Part shown: one piece after another, positions 17,178-25,013 of the stretch | How the letters are laid out: each line of letters opens with the position of its first letter | How positions within the stretch are numbered: the stretch's first letter is position 1 | Origin: CBDUQN01 sp965369375 | GTDB lineage: Bacteria; Krumholzibacteriota; Krumholzibacteriia; Krumholzibacteriales; Krumholzibacteriaceae | Direction: 5' to 3' | Assembly: GCA_965369375.1 (NCBI GenBank) | Contig: CBDUQN010000011.1 | Location: 1 to 54,689, forward strand | Length of the DNA: 54,689 bases | Translations under genes and position numbers: made by a program | Notes under the pieces: generated by a model | What the model saw: only the letters and a program-made list of their open reading frames with translations | What the model was told of the DNA's origin: nothing | Database searches by the model: none

Positions 17178-18593
17178 TTATCTCCTTCCAAAAATTCTTG
17201 CTTCCGTCTCTCCCCAGGAGAGCTCGATCTTGAAGTCCTCGAGCAGGACGAAGTTCTTGTCCAGGTATTCGTTGAACTTCGAGCACGGACAGTGTTTTCC
17301 ATAGAAATCGTCCTCGCACACGATGAAATCCACCGGTCGATGTGAATAGTTGTCCACACTCTTTTCCAGGTCGATTTCTTCGATGTGAAAGAAGTGCGCA
17401 TTCGGGTATTGGAATTTAAATGCGTGCGTATAGATCGAATTTCCCCACACATTCATCGCCACGTTCATTCCGTCGAAGCCGTTCTCCTCGAAATATTCGA
17501 GGACGGGCCTCATATCGGGATACTGCTTCTCGAGCCATTTCAGGTTCCGGAATCCGTAGACCAAAAACACGAGCACGAGTGCTACGGTAAAAAAGCCTTT
17601 AACGAGACGGCTCCTGATCCGCGTGGAAAAGAGGCTCGCCAGGTAATCGACGCCGAGCGCGGCGGCGGGGGCGACGAATACGATTGCAAAGATCATATTC
17701 TTGTTCACCGATTGCTCCGTCCGGGTCGCGAGGTGCAAGATTACGATCGGTAGCGAGAAGACAATTAGCAGCATGGCACGCTTTCCACACTTCTTGTGGA
17801 ACATGCCGAATACGGCGAAGAGGTACGCCAACGCGACCCAGCGCAACAGCCAATCGGCGAGTATTCGAAACGTTTGCTGTGAATTTTCTCTCGCGCCCGC
17901 GAGCTCGCTCATCGTCCCAGCATTCGGCGAGTAGGGGGCGACCAGCAAGAAGAGCACGCAGAGGACAATCAGCGGCAGTGCGCAGTAGAGGGCCGACCTT
18001 CGAAATCCATGCTTGATGATCACATAGAGAACGAAGACCGGTATGAATATAGGAAGCAGGTATTTTGTTATCGATGCAATGAAGAGGGCGATTGTACCCT
18101 CCAGCAGCGCAATATTGCGGTAGAAAGGTGATTTTGTTTTTTCGGCGACGATAAACATGAGGAACGCCGAGCCGAGGAAAAAGGCGGCGATCATATCATA
18201 CGTCGCGAGCTTCATCAGGTAGAGGGTCTGACCCGAGCAGACGAATATCGCAGCGGCGATCAGGCCGAGCCGCTCGTCATCGAAGAGCACGCGTGCCGTG
18301 AGGTAAACGATGAGTGTCAGCGCGAGCCCGAAGAGCATATTTATTATCCGGGCGCCGTGCAATCCGCCGATGGTGTCGCCGAAGGCGACAAAGACGGGCT
18401 CGATGAGTACTGAGCCGGTCATATAATGACAGGCCGGGCAGGGCCCGCCCCTGATGACTTCGTGTCCGAGGGCGATGGAAAATGTTTCGTCGTAAAAGGC
18501 CGAGTTATAATCGATGCCGAACACAGTCATAAGAAGGCCGTACATGATGATGATCAGGAGGATTACCTTATGCGTCGTAATAATCTTTTTCAT
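17178..18593 (-). CDS. GT39/ArnT-type membrane glycosyltransferase
   Basis: Polytopic membrane protein of 471 aa with about ten hydrophobic segments. Near the N-terminus the first periplasmic loop has YDETFSIALGHEVIRGG; the Asp-Glu pair is the catalytic DE of lipid-linked-sugar glycosyltransferases of the PMT/ArnT class. GLHGARIINMLFGLALTLIVY is the usual second helix region. It ends in a soluble C-terminal domain of about 120 aa. Its ATG overlaps the stop of the upstream GT2 gene (TAATG at 18591-18595), so translation is coupled. It likely transfers a sugar from a polyprenyl carrier onto a glycan or protein related to the GT2 product; the acceptor is unknown. Confidence 0.85.
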   Translation of the reverse strand: MKKIITTHKVILLIIIMYGLLMTVFGIDYNSAFYDETFSIALGHEVIRGGPCPACHYMTGSVLIEPVFVAFGDTIGGLHGARIINMLFGLALTLIVYLTARVLFDDERLGLIAAAIFVCSGQTLYLMKLATYDMIAAFFLGSAFLMFIVAEKTKSPFYRNIALLEGTIALFIASITKYLLPIFIPVFVLYVIIKHGFRRSALYCALPLIVLCVLFLLVAPYSPNAGTMSELAGARENSQQTFRILADWLLRWVALAYLFAVFGMFHKKCGKRAMLLIVFSLPIVILHLATRTEQSVNKNMIFAIVFVAPAAALGVDYLASLFSTRIRSRLVKGFFTVALVLVFLVYGFRNLKWLEKQYPDMRPVLEYFEENGFDGMNVAMNVWGNSIYTHAFKFQYPNAHFFHIEEIDLEKSVDNYSHRPVDFIVCEDDFYGKHCPCSKFNEYLDKNFVLLEDFKIELSWGETEARIFGRR

Positions 18594-20818
18594 TATTCCG
18601 TGTAGAGCGCTCCTGTTTTCTCCGCTATGCGCAGGATATTCTTGAGATCGCGCGCCTTCGGTTTGTTGAGCTGCACACCGATGAGATACTCGGGGAAATT
18701 ATCACATTCATAGCGATAGATTCTCGCGACCTCGCCGCGCAGCTGGACAATGTCCGCATCGAGAACGGCCGTTATCCGTATCTGATCGCCGGGGGTGAAT
18801 TCGCTCCTCGCGGTGATCAGGAGGCCGCTCGCGGAAACGTTTCTTATCGTTCCGAGCGAGTATGTCTTGTCGTTATCCGGAATATAGATAGGCACATATG
18901 CATCTAGCCGCCGGGCCCTTCTCCGGTACCCTTTCGCCGTTTCGAGATTCTTCTCGATGTACGTCTGGTAGCGCGTGTCGTAATCGAACAGGAATTTCGA
19001 AACCGAGAGTTCAGAGAGGTATCGCGAGAGTGTATCCTGCCTCTCGATCAGCGCTTTGGTGAATTTCAATCCCGACCTGCACAGCATGTGACCGTTCACC
19101 GGAATCGACTTCTCGTGCACTTTGACGCCCTCGATTTCGATCTTTTCGCCCCCGGGAAGATCGATTTCGATGGTGAGCGTCTCGGCCTGCGGGATCTCAC
19201 CGATGGAGAATAGTGACATGCCGTCCTTTGTGAGATTATCCGCGACGGCGAACCTGCGCACCTTTTCACCGTTGGAGGAATGGGTATAGAGCACCGGAAG
19301 CGCGTCGGGTATGCGGAAGCTCTCGCGCCGCTGGTACAGCTTTCTTCGCGCGTAGAGATAGAATGCAAGGCCGAGTCCGCTGTTGTACAGCGCCCAGAGG
19401 CTGTTGACCGCCACGATGAACTCGTCGTGCCGTAACTGCAGCAGCAGGTGGACGAGCGCCCACGCGATGGCTGTGATGCTTATGCAGAATACGATGATCT
19501 GAGGGAAGAGATACTCGTAGGGAGCTGCGGAAGGCATTCCCTTCGGCGTGACCTGGAATTTTTTCGAGCGCTTCGAGAAGAGGAAGCCGAACAACGATGA
19601 AATATAGGTGGTGAACTTGCCCATGCTGAATTGCTCGAGCATGATGTGCCCGCCGTATCCCCGTGACATCTCGTTGAATGCAAAGAGGGAGATCGTGAAA
19701 TACGGAATGAAATGGAGGAGATAGACGATATCGAGGGCCCTCATCGGCAGGATGCCGGTGAAAAGCGCGATGGGGGGCGTGGCGTAGAATATCAGCTTCT
19801 GGAATCCCTCGATCGGATAAATGAGGCTCCCCAGGTAGCAGATGCGCTGCGAGAAACTCAGACCCCGGACGAAAAGCGGATTCGCCTTGAAGAAGACCTG
19901 CCATCCGCCGATTCCCCAGCGCCGTCGTTGAATGTGAAACGGCTGAATCGTCTCGGCGGCGATGCCGAAGGCGAGGTTTTCGTTGTGGTAAACAGATGAC
20001 CATCCATTTTGATGGATTCGGATGGATGTGAGCATGTCCTCGGTTATCGATTCCGTCGCGAATCCACCGATATCGTCGATCGCTTTTCTTCTGATCAGCG
20101 TGCAGCTTCCGACGAAGTAGGCGGCATTCCAGTGATCCCTTCCCGGCTGAATGAGGGAGAAGAAGAGGTACTGCTCTCCCCAGATATACTTCTTCTTGCG
20201 ATCCACGCGATGCTGGAAGGAGTCGACGTTGTAAAATTCCTGAGGCGCCTGAGCAAAGGCGACCTTATCGTCCTTGAAGTAGCCGATGAGGCGGTCGATG
20301 AAATGGGGGAGCGGCGCATGGTCCGCGTCGAAGACGGCGATGAACTCGGCCTCGGTATGCTCGAGGGCGTGATTGAGATTCCCCGCTTTTGCATCCTCAT
20401 GGGAGGTTCGCGCTATGTATACGCATCCGAGCTCCTCGCAGAGCTTCTTGACCTCCTCGCGCTCTCCGTCATCGAGCACGAGGGTGCGGTGTGGGTATTT
20501 GAGATCGTTGCAGGCGAGAAGTGTTTTCCTTACTATAGAGATTGATTCGCTCTTTGTGGGAATCAGCACATCCACCGTGCGTCCTTCGAGCGGTGGCGGA
20601 GCGGTGCGGGTGATCGGTTTCCAGACACCGAAGAAAAAGAGGAGCGTTGTGAAGAAACCGAAGCATTCCGCCAGGTAGAGCAGCCACGAGAACCAGAGGG
20701 CATTCGGATTGAATGTCTCGGTGACACGCCAATACAGATAGTAGACGGTGACCGCTACCGAGATAATAGCGATAAAGCGCCGGAGCCCTTCTCCCTTGAG
20801 TTTGTTGAAATCCATCAT
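18593..20818 (-). CDS. Cellulose-synthase-like GT2 glycosyltransferase with tandem PilZ domains
   Basis: Membrane beta-glycan synthase related to BcsA. The catalytic domain (about 80-310) has the expected D, DxD, TED and QxxRW motifs: VLDDGEREE, AVFDADHAP, SITEDML and QRRRWGIGG. Membrane helices flank it. Two PilZ modules follow. The first opens at RRESFR with DNLTKDGMSLF; the second opens at RRRARR with NVSASGLLI. Both resemble the c-di-GMP-binding RxxxR and [DN]xSxxG elements, so activity is probably c-di-GMP controlled. No bcsB or bcsZ is adjacent, unlike cellulose operons; a GT39 enzyme and a small exported protein follow. The polymer is not predictable. Confidence 0.9.
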   Translation of the reverse strand: MMDFNKLKGEGLRRFIAIISVAVTVYYLYWRVTETFNPNALWFSWLLYLAECFGFFTTLLFFFGVWKPITRTAPPPLEGRTVDVLIPTKSESISIVRKTLLACNDLKYPHRTLVLDDGEREEVKKLCEELGCVYIARTSHEDAKAGNLNHALEHTEAEFIAVFDADHAPLPHFIDRLIGYFKDDKVAFAQAPQEFYNVDSFQHRVDRKKKYIWGEQYLFFSLIQPGRDHWNAAYFVGSCTLIRRKAIDDIGGFATESITEDMLTSIRIHQNGWSSVYHNENLAFGIAAETIQPFHIQRRRWGIGGWQVFFKANPLFVRGLSFSQRICYLGSLIYPIEGFQKLIFYATPPIALFTGILPMRALDIVYLLHFIPYFTISLFAFNEMSRGYGGHIMLEQFSMGKFTTYISSLFGFLFSKRSKKFQVTPKGMPSAAPYEYLFPQIIVFCISITAIAWALVHLLLQLRHDEFIVAVNSLWALYNSGLGLAFYLYARRKLYQRRESFRIPDALPVLYTHSSNGEKVRRFAVADNLTKDGMSLFSIGEIPQAETLTIEIDLPGGEKIEIEGVKVHEKSIPVNGHMLCRSGLKFTKALIERQDTLSRYLSELSVSKFLFDYDTRYQTYIEKNLETAKGYRRRARRLDAYVPIYIPDNDKTYSLGTIRNVSASGLLITARSEFTPGDQIRITAVLDADIVQLRGEVARIYRYECDNFPEYLIGVQLNKPKARDLKNILRIAEKTGALYTE

Positions 20819-21057
20819 TCGTTGGCGGACCTATCAGATGTAATGAGCAATATGATGGTTGATTTATGTGCACGCGGATATTGAGGGGACTGCTCCTTTC
20901 GTCTGGCCGGCAAATTTTTGAGCTACCAGAGCTTTCCGGCCGAAACCGTTCCATATATATGTTAATGATACCATAGATGACGATTTATGGGAAGCACACA
21001 AGTTGCCAAATTCAAGGTAAGTGTAATAAATTGAGAGAGATAGTTACGAAATAAATA
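20819..21057. other. Upstream region of the GT2 operon
   Basis: AT-richer stretch ahead of the GT2 start on the minus strand. I see no convincing -35/-10 pair, tRNA or known riboswitch in it. The region 21235-21336 beyond the winged-helix relic is likewise empty. Confidence 0.4.
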
Positions 21058-21234
21058 TTGTGTCGAGAGCGGGTTTGCCCCCGAACCGGCGCCACTACGC
21101 GGCAGAACCTGAGCGAGAAAGATCTGGCACGGATTACCGGCGTGCCCTTCGAGAGATTACGGCCGATCCTGTCGCGGCTCATCGAGGAGGGGCTCGTGGC
21201 GAGGCACGGGACGAAGCTTTCTATTGCGGATTGA
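21058..21234 (+). pseudogene. Winged-helix regulator C-terminal remnant (CRP/FNR-like HTH)
   Basis: Reading from 21058, the frame ends TGA 21234 and encodes RQNLSEKDLARITG, then VPFERLRPILSRLIEEGLV, then ARHGTKLSIAD. This is the shape of the DNA-binding wing of a CRP/FNR-type or similar regulator. Only about 50 residues exist; a TAA closes the frame at 21052-21054, no ATG is present, and no sensor domain lies upstream. Most likely the tail of a lost regulator gene, though a TTG-started mini-protein cannot be excluded. Confidence 0.55.
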
Positions 21235-21336
21235 TGATTAGCCGGAGATGATTGCCGTCGTTGATTGGATGTTGTTATTCTTTCATGGGGGATTGCTTAT
21301 ATTGAGATTGCCCTCAAGGATCTTTTCCCGGGGGTG

Positions 21337-21762
21337 CTAGTCATCCGGTTCTTTCTTTTTCGAGCGGTCTTTCTTGAGCAGGCCCAGCTTGCGTTTCTCC
21401 TCGAGCCTCCGCTCCGTCACAGCTTTGGGTATGCGGGTCTTCTTGCGTGGGATGCTCCTGCGAAGCGCTTCACGCAACAGCTCTGCAAACCGCTCTGTCG
21501 CTTCCTTTCTGTTTGCACGCTGGCTTCGATGTTTCTGCGAGATGACACGCAAAACGCCCTCCCTGTTGATTCTCGTGCGCAGGAGCTCGCGTATCCGCTC
21601 GCGCTGTTCGTCTGAGAGACTGCCGGAACCGGCCACGTCGAAATTCAGCGTCACCCGGGAGTTGACCTTGTTCACGTGCTGGCCGCCCGGCCCGGCGCTT
21701 CGTGAGAAGGTGAATGACAGTTCGCTTTCGGGGATGGAGAGGGTTTTCGTTATCCCGATCAT
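21337..21762 (-). CDS. arfB: Alternative ribosome-rescue factor ArfB (RF-1 domain, GGQ)
   Basis: Peptidyl-tRNA hydrolase that frees ribosomes stalled on non-stop messages. The catalytic GGQ is at 26-28 in SAGPGGQHVNKVNSRV, followed by the family's RINREGVLRVISQKHRSQ and the basic C-terminal tail (RRSIPRKKTR, ending KKDRSKKKE) that enters the mRNA channel. 141 aa is normal. The start is set at ATG 21762, not at the longer frame end 21810, because this ATG overlaps the stop of the upstream synthetase beta gene (bases 21759-21762), giving coupled translation, and homology starts here. Confidence 0.95.
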   Translation of the reverse strand: MIGITKTLSIPESELSFTFSRSAGPGGQHVNKVNSRVTLNFDVAGSGSLSDEQRERIRELLRTRINREGVLRVISQKHRSQRANRKEATERFAELLREALRRSIPRKKTRIPKAVTERRLEEKRKLGLLKKDRSKKKEPDD

Positions 21763-22433
21763 GAGAGGATGATTCTCGCGTCCGCCACGACGCACCGCTC
21801 GGCGGTGCACATGACGGGGTTGAGGTCGATCGATTCGATTTCTTCTTCGAGCTGCATGATGAGTTTTGAAAAAACAACGAGAAGCTCGGACAGTTTATCC
21901 ATATTTATCGGCTCTGATCCCCGATGCCCCTCGATCAGTGCTCGCCCGGTGAGCTCTCCGACCATATCCGCGACATCGGCGGGTTCCAGCGGTGCCATCC
22001 GCAGGCTCGTGTCCTTGTAAATTTCAACGTCCGTGCCGCCGATGCCGAGCAGCACAACGGGACCGAACTGGTGATCGATCTTCGCGCCGACGATAAGCTC
22101 GATACCGCCAAGCGTTTCCTCGACGATCATGCCCTCGAAGCCTTCGAGCGCGCTCATGCGGCCGAAGACCTCCCGCACCTCTTCCTCGTCATCGATTCCG
22201 GTAACTACGCCTCCCGAATCGGATTTGTGGAGGATCTGCCGCGAGACGACCTTGGTGACGACGGGATACCCGATCTCGGCGGCGAACGCGGCTGCCTCGT
22301 CCGGCGACGTTGCGACCTCGAAGCGCGGCACCGTGAGCCCTGAGATTCCCATGAGACGTTTCGCGTCGGGCTCGAGCACCCAGCCCGTTTTCCTCGATGC
22401 CTGAATGATATTGGCGATTTCCTTGTTCATCAC
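21759..22433 (-). CDS. acdB: ADP-forming acetate-CoA ligase beta subunit (ATP-grasp)
   Basis: Small ATP-grasp subunit of acetyl-CoA synthetase (ADP-forming), which converts acetyl-CoA, ADP and phosphate to acetate, ATP and CoA. Recognised by the start region LEPDAKRLMGISGLTVPRF, the ATP-grasp segment YPVVTKVVSRQILHKSDSGG, FEGMIVEETLGGIELIVGAK and the ending SIDLNPVMCTAERCVVADARI. 224 aa fits the split form. ATG 22433 has a GGGAGG site 11 nt upstream. It follows the alpha subunit by 82 bp and overlaps arfB by 4 bp. With the acs operon this could make ATP from acetyl-CoA, or activate acetate. Confidence 0.92.
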   Translation of the reverse strand: MMNKEIANIIQASRKTGWVLEPDAKRLMGISGLTVPRFEVATSPDEAAAFAAEIGYPVVTKVVSRQILHKSDSGGVVTGIDDEEEVREVFGRMSALEGFEGMIVEETLGGIELIVGAKIDHQFGPVVLLGIGGTDVEIYKDTSLRMAPLEPADVADMVGELTGRALIEGHRGSEPINMDKLSELLVVFSKLIMQLEEEIESIDLNPVMCTAERCVVADARIILS

Positions 22434-22515
22434 TGAATGAGCCTCCCGCGATGATCGGAAGCGGTTGGCCTGGGTGGGCGCTTCCGGGGAGCATGATATG
22501 AAGCGAAGGCCATTT

Positions 22516-23883
22516 TCAGCACGGCCCGCACCTCCTCAGCGCCTCCAACATGAGGGTCGCGCCGTCGATGGAGTCTGAAACGGGCACGCCGTTGAGCTCG
22601 AATCCTTCTATCAGCATCCGGTATTTTTCCACGAACGGCACATACGCGAAGAGCGGCTTGCCGGTACGCCGGAAGATCTGGCTGAGCCGCGCTCCGACAT
22701 CAGAGGTTACTGCCGGTATGTAGGGAAGGAGCAGCATGATAACGCTGTCGATCCCATCGAACGTGCTGAGCTCCCTAGCGGCCACGACAAAGTCGTCGTC
22801 CTGCGCGCTGCCGGTGAGATCGATCGGGTTGCCGAGCGAGGCGATCTCCTGAGCGCTCGGCGAGAGCTGCTCCTTGATCTTTTTCTGCAGCTGCTGAGGT
22901 AGCTCGGGAACGGCAATCCCCTTTGCCGCGCAGAGGTCCACGGCGAGCGCCCCATGTCCGCCGCTCCCCGTCACGATGCCCACCGTTCCCTTGACCGGTG
23001 TCTGGTAGTGACTCAGCGATTCGCAGAAGTTCACGAGCTCGTACTCGTTATCGGCCTCGACGATGCCGTGCTGCGCGAGAACAGAGGAGAACACATCGTA
23101 GTCGCCTGCGATGGAAGCGGTGTGGCTCGAGACGGCCCTGCCGCCGATGTCACTCTTGCCCGCCTTGAGCACGATGATCGGTTTCGGGCATGTTTGGGCG
23201 GCCTTGACGAAGGTTCTTCCCTCGTTTTTGTCGAAGCCTTCTACGTAGAAGGCGATCACCATCGTCCGCGGCTCTTCGATAAGGTATTCGAGAATGTCCG
23301 TCTCCTTGATCATGGCCTTGTTCCCGATGCTCACCGCAAGAGAGAGACCGACACCCTGCGTATTGAACTTGGCCATCTGATCCACGAGGATACCGCCGCT
23401 CTGGCTTACCAGAGCAACATTTCCCGCTTCTGTTCGAACCATCCGCTCGCTCGGCAGAAACGTCGTGTCCACGTTCGGGTAGGAGTAAATACCGAGGCAG
23501 TTCGGACCGATGAACGGGAGATCGGCTTCGCGGGCGGCGGCGACGATTCGATCCTGCAGGTCCGCTCGCCCCACCTCGGCGAAGCCGCCCGAGATCACCG
23601 CGGCGCTTCTCGCGCCGCTTTCGATACATTCGGTCATGACGCCGGCCACGTGCTCGGCCCGAACGGCGATGATTGCCAGGTCGACTTTTTCGGGAACGTC
23701 GGTGATGCTCTTGTAGACGGGCTCCCCGTGATACGTGCCGCCGCGCGGGTTCACCGCGAATACGCTCACCGGATATCGGAGGTAGTTCTTGTCGAAGATC
23801 ACGTTCGCCGGGTGGGATTCATTGCTCAAGGATACCCCGATGACGGCGATCGATTTCGGTTCGAACAACGGTTTCAGATTCAA
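22516..23883 (-). CDS. acdA: ADP-forming acetate-CoA ligase alpha subunit (CoA-binding, phospho-His)
   Basis: Large subunit of the same enzyme, 455 aa, with an N-terminal CoA-binding Rossmann domain (LFEPKSIAVIGVSLSNESHPAN, VNPRGGTYHGEPVYKS) followed by two succinyl-CoA-ligase-like domains. The phosphorylated histidine is His254 in SSHTASIAGDYDVF; SQSGGILVDQMAKF and TGSGGHGALAVDLC are the other family signatures. It starts at ATG 23883. It is first in the operon alpha-beta-arfB. The acyl substrate range of this family is broad (acetyl, propionyl, branched acyl), so acetate is the likely but unproven substrate. Confidence 0.92.
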   Translation of the reverse strand: MNLKPLFEPKSIAVIGVSLSNESHPANVIFDKNYLRYPVSVFAVNPRGGTYHGEPVYKSITDVPEKVDLAIIAVRAEHVAGVMTECIESGARSAAVISGGFAEVGRADLQDRIVAAAREADLPFIGPNCLGIYSYPNVDTTFLPSERMVRTEAGNVALVSQSGGILVDQMAKFNTQGVGLSLAVSIGNKAMIKETDILEYLIEEPRTMVIAFYVEGFDKNEGRTFVKAAQTCPKPIIVLKAGKSDIGGRAVSSHTASIAGDYDVFSSVLAQHGIVEADNEYELVNFCESLSHYQTPVKGTVGIVTGSGGHGALAVDLCAAKGIAVPELPQQLQKKIKEQLSPSAQEIASLGNPIDLTGSAQDDDFVVAARELSTFDGIDSVIMLLLPYIPAVTSDVGARLSQIFRRTGKPLFAYVPFVEKYRMLIEGFELNGVPVSDSIDGATLMLEALRRCGPC

Positions 23884-23971
23884 TGCTTGGCTCCCATTCT
23901 GGAATTATTATATGCGAATCGAGGATACCGCCGATTCATGCGGTTCCTTAAATCGGCTCTCATCTTACCAT

Positions 23972-24085
23972 ACGGTGGGAATCGGGAGTATCGTTTATTC
24001 CCACGGTCATTTCATCCAAATGGAAGATCCCGGCGAATTCAATCGCATTCTCGGGGAGATAATCGAAATACTGGCGGGTTCCTAG
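23972..24085 (+). pseudogene. Alpha/beta-hydrolase C-terminal remnant
   Basis: A plus-strand frame ending TAG 24085 encodes SIVYSHGHFIQMEDPGEFNR followed by ILGEIIEILAGS. This is the end of an alpha/beta hydrolase, with the catalytic His in the usual GHFxQMExPxEFN context. The part upstream in the same frame overlaps the acdA start and has no hydrolase character, so only the last ~38 residues survive. It sits tail-to-tail with the first DUF3179 gene. Confidence 0.6.
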
Positions 24086-24777
24086 TAAAGGATATACTTG
24101 GTATCGGGGTGATCCGATTTCCAGGCATTCCACGTAGTCTTGGACGACGCGATAGCCTCGAGCTTGCTGTCGGCGAAGGAACCGCTTATGCACGTCAGGC
24201 CCGTTGTGCCGTCGAGCCTGAACCACATACTCTCTGTCTCGTAATCGTAGAGCACGAATCGGGTGCCGTAGGTCCAGCCGCTCGCACTCAAAGTCAGCAA
24301 TAGATCGTCGATCTTCCTGCTGCTCACGGCAGCGGAGTCCTGGAGCGGTCAGTAGAGCACCGCGATATGCGTCGTGTCGGCCAGGTCATTCACGACCTCG
24401 TGCTGCGAGAGGATGGGGATCGGATACCCACGCGCCTCGCCGTCGACAACCGTTCCGATGACCCTCGTGGTGGATTCACTCGGAGGATACCCGGCCTCAC
24501 CCGGCGAGAGCGCATCGGGGTAGTTGATCGGTGTGATGGCATTGGGACCGAGACCGAAGTTGAAGTTATCGGGATCGAGGCCGTAGGCATTAACCGCATG
24601 AGTGATATCCCACTTCTTGCCCGTTCGATCCGTGATCAATATCCTGCCGTCTTGGACTTCCACCAGATTGTCGCTGCATCCCAGCAGCATCGATACGGCG
24701 GCGAACAGAAACGCGGCAGCGATAAATCTCTTGATTGATAATGAGTTCGCTGCTACCAGAGATCGATCCCTATTCAT
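24082..24777 (-). CDS. DUF3179 lipoprotein, candidate selenoprotein (in-frame TGA at 24349-24351), copy 1
   Basis: DUF3179-family lipoprotein of unknown function, read through an in-frame TGA. The upstream part has a lipoprotein signal (FAAVSMLLGC) and the DUF3179 start (WDITHAVNAYG, ARGYPIPILSQHEVVNDLAD), reaching IAVLY. TGA follows exactly where the family has the first Cys of CPLC; then PLQDSAAVSSRKID and GWTYGTRFVLYDYETESMWF continue in frame to TAG at 24082-24084. A SECIS-like hairpin begins right after. The start ATG 24777 has GGTGAT nearby; the frame is open to 24915. Without readthrough the protein would lose nearly half its domain. The paralogue at 39979-41178 has the same arrangement, arguing against a chance mutation. 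Selenocysteine is inference. Confidence 0.8.
24315..24336 (-). promoter_or_regulatory. SECIS-like hairpin, DUF3179 copy 1
   Basis: Minus-strand hairpin with arms TCCGCTGC and GCAGCAGGA (one bulged A) and loop CGTGA. The loop starts 20 nt after the TGA, inside the range known for bacterial SECIS elements, and has a G in its first two bases. Loop and distance are identical in copy 2. Confidence 0.7.
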
Positions 24778-24931
24778 CGGCATCACCACTTTCTTATTAG
24801 TTCTAGGTGACATAGTTAATATAATACCTGAGCAATTTAATAGGCAATTATTTTTAAATAATAAACATTCCAAATGAGGGCAGATGAGGCTTTTTCCGCT
24901 TGCCCTGATAGGCACTTGCCTGTTTAAATCG

Positions 24932-25003
24932 TTGAAATTACACTGATTGTTGAAATTACACTGATTGTTGAAATTACACTGATTGTTGAAATTACACTGC
25001 TGG
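24932..25003. repeat. Tandem repeat, 18 bp x 4
   Basis: Four contiguous copies of TTGAAATTACACTGATTG, the last one ending CTGG instead of ATTG. The array ends 10 bp before the methyltransferase start, so its last unit abuts the GGAGGTGA ribosome site. It lies between the divergently arranged DUF3179 copy 1 and the methyltransferase gene. Confidence 0.9.
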
Positions 25004-25013
25004 AGGTGACAAG

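Noticed and set aside
24349..24351. Simple pseudogenisation of the DUF3179 genes
   Set aside because: The same TGA at the same conserved Cys codon in two diverged copies, intact frames on both sides and conserved hairpins make independent decay improbable. It remains the main alternative to selenocysteine.
24349..24351. TGA read as Trp or Gly (alternative genetic code)
   Set aside because: Many genes here end on TGA at the proper family length (for example 1-1896 and the acdB stop overlapping arfB), and Trp is encoded by TGG throughout.
24932..25003. Operator or CRISPR-like array upstream of the methyltransferase
   Set aside because: Four 18-bp direct units without spacers or dyad symmetry. 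Similar unrelated tandem duplications occur elsewhere in the window, so slippage explains it.
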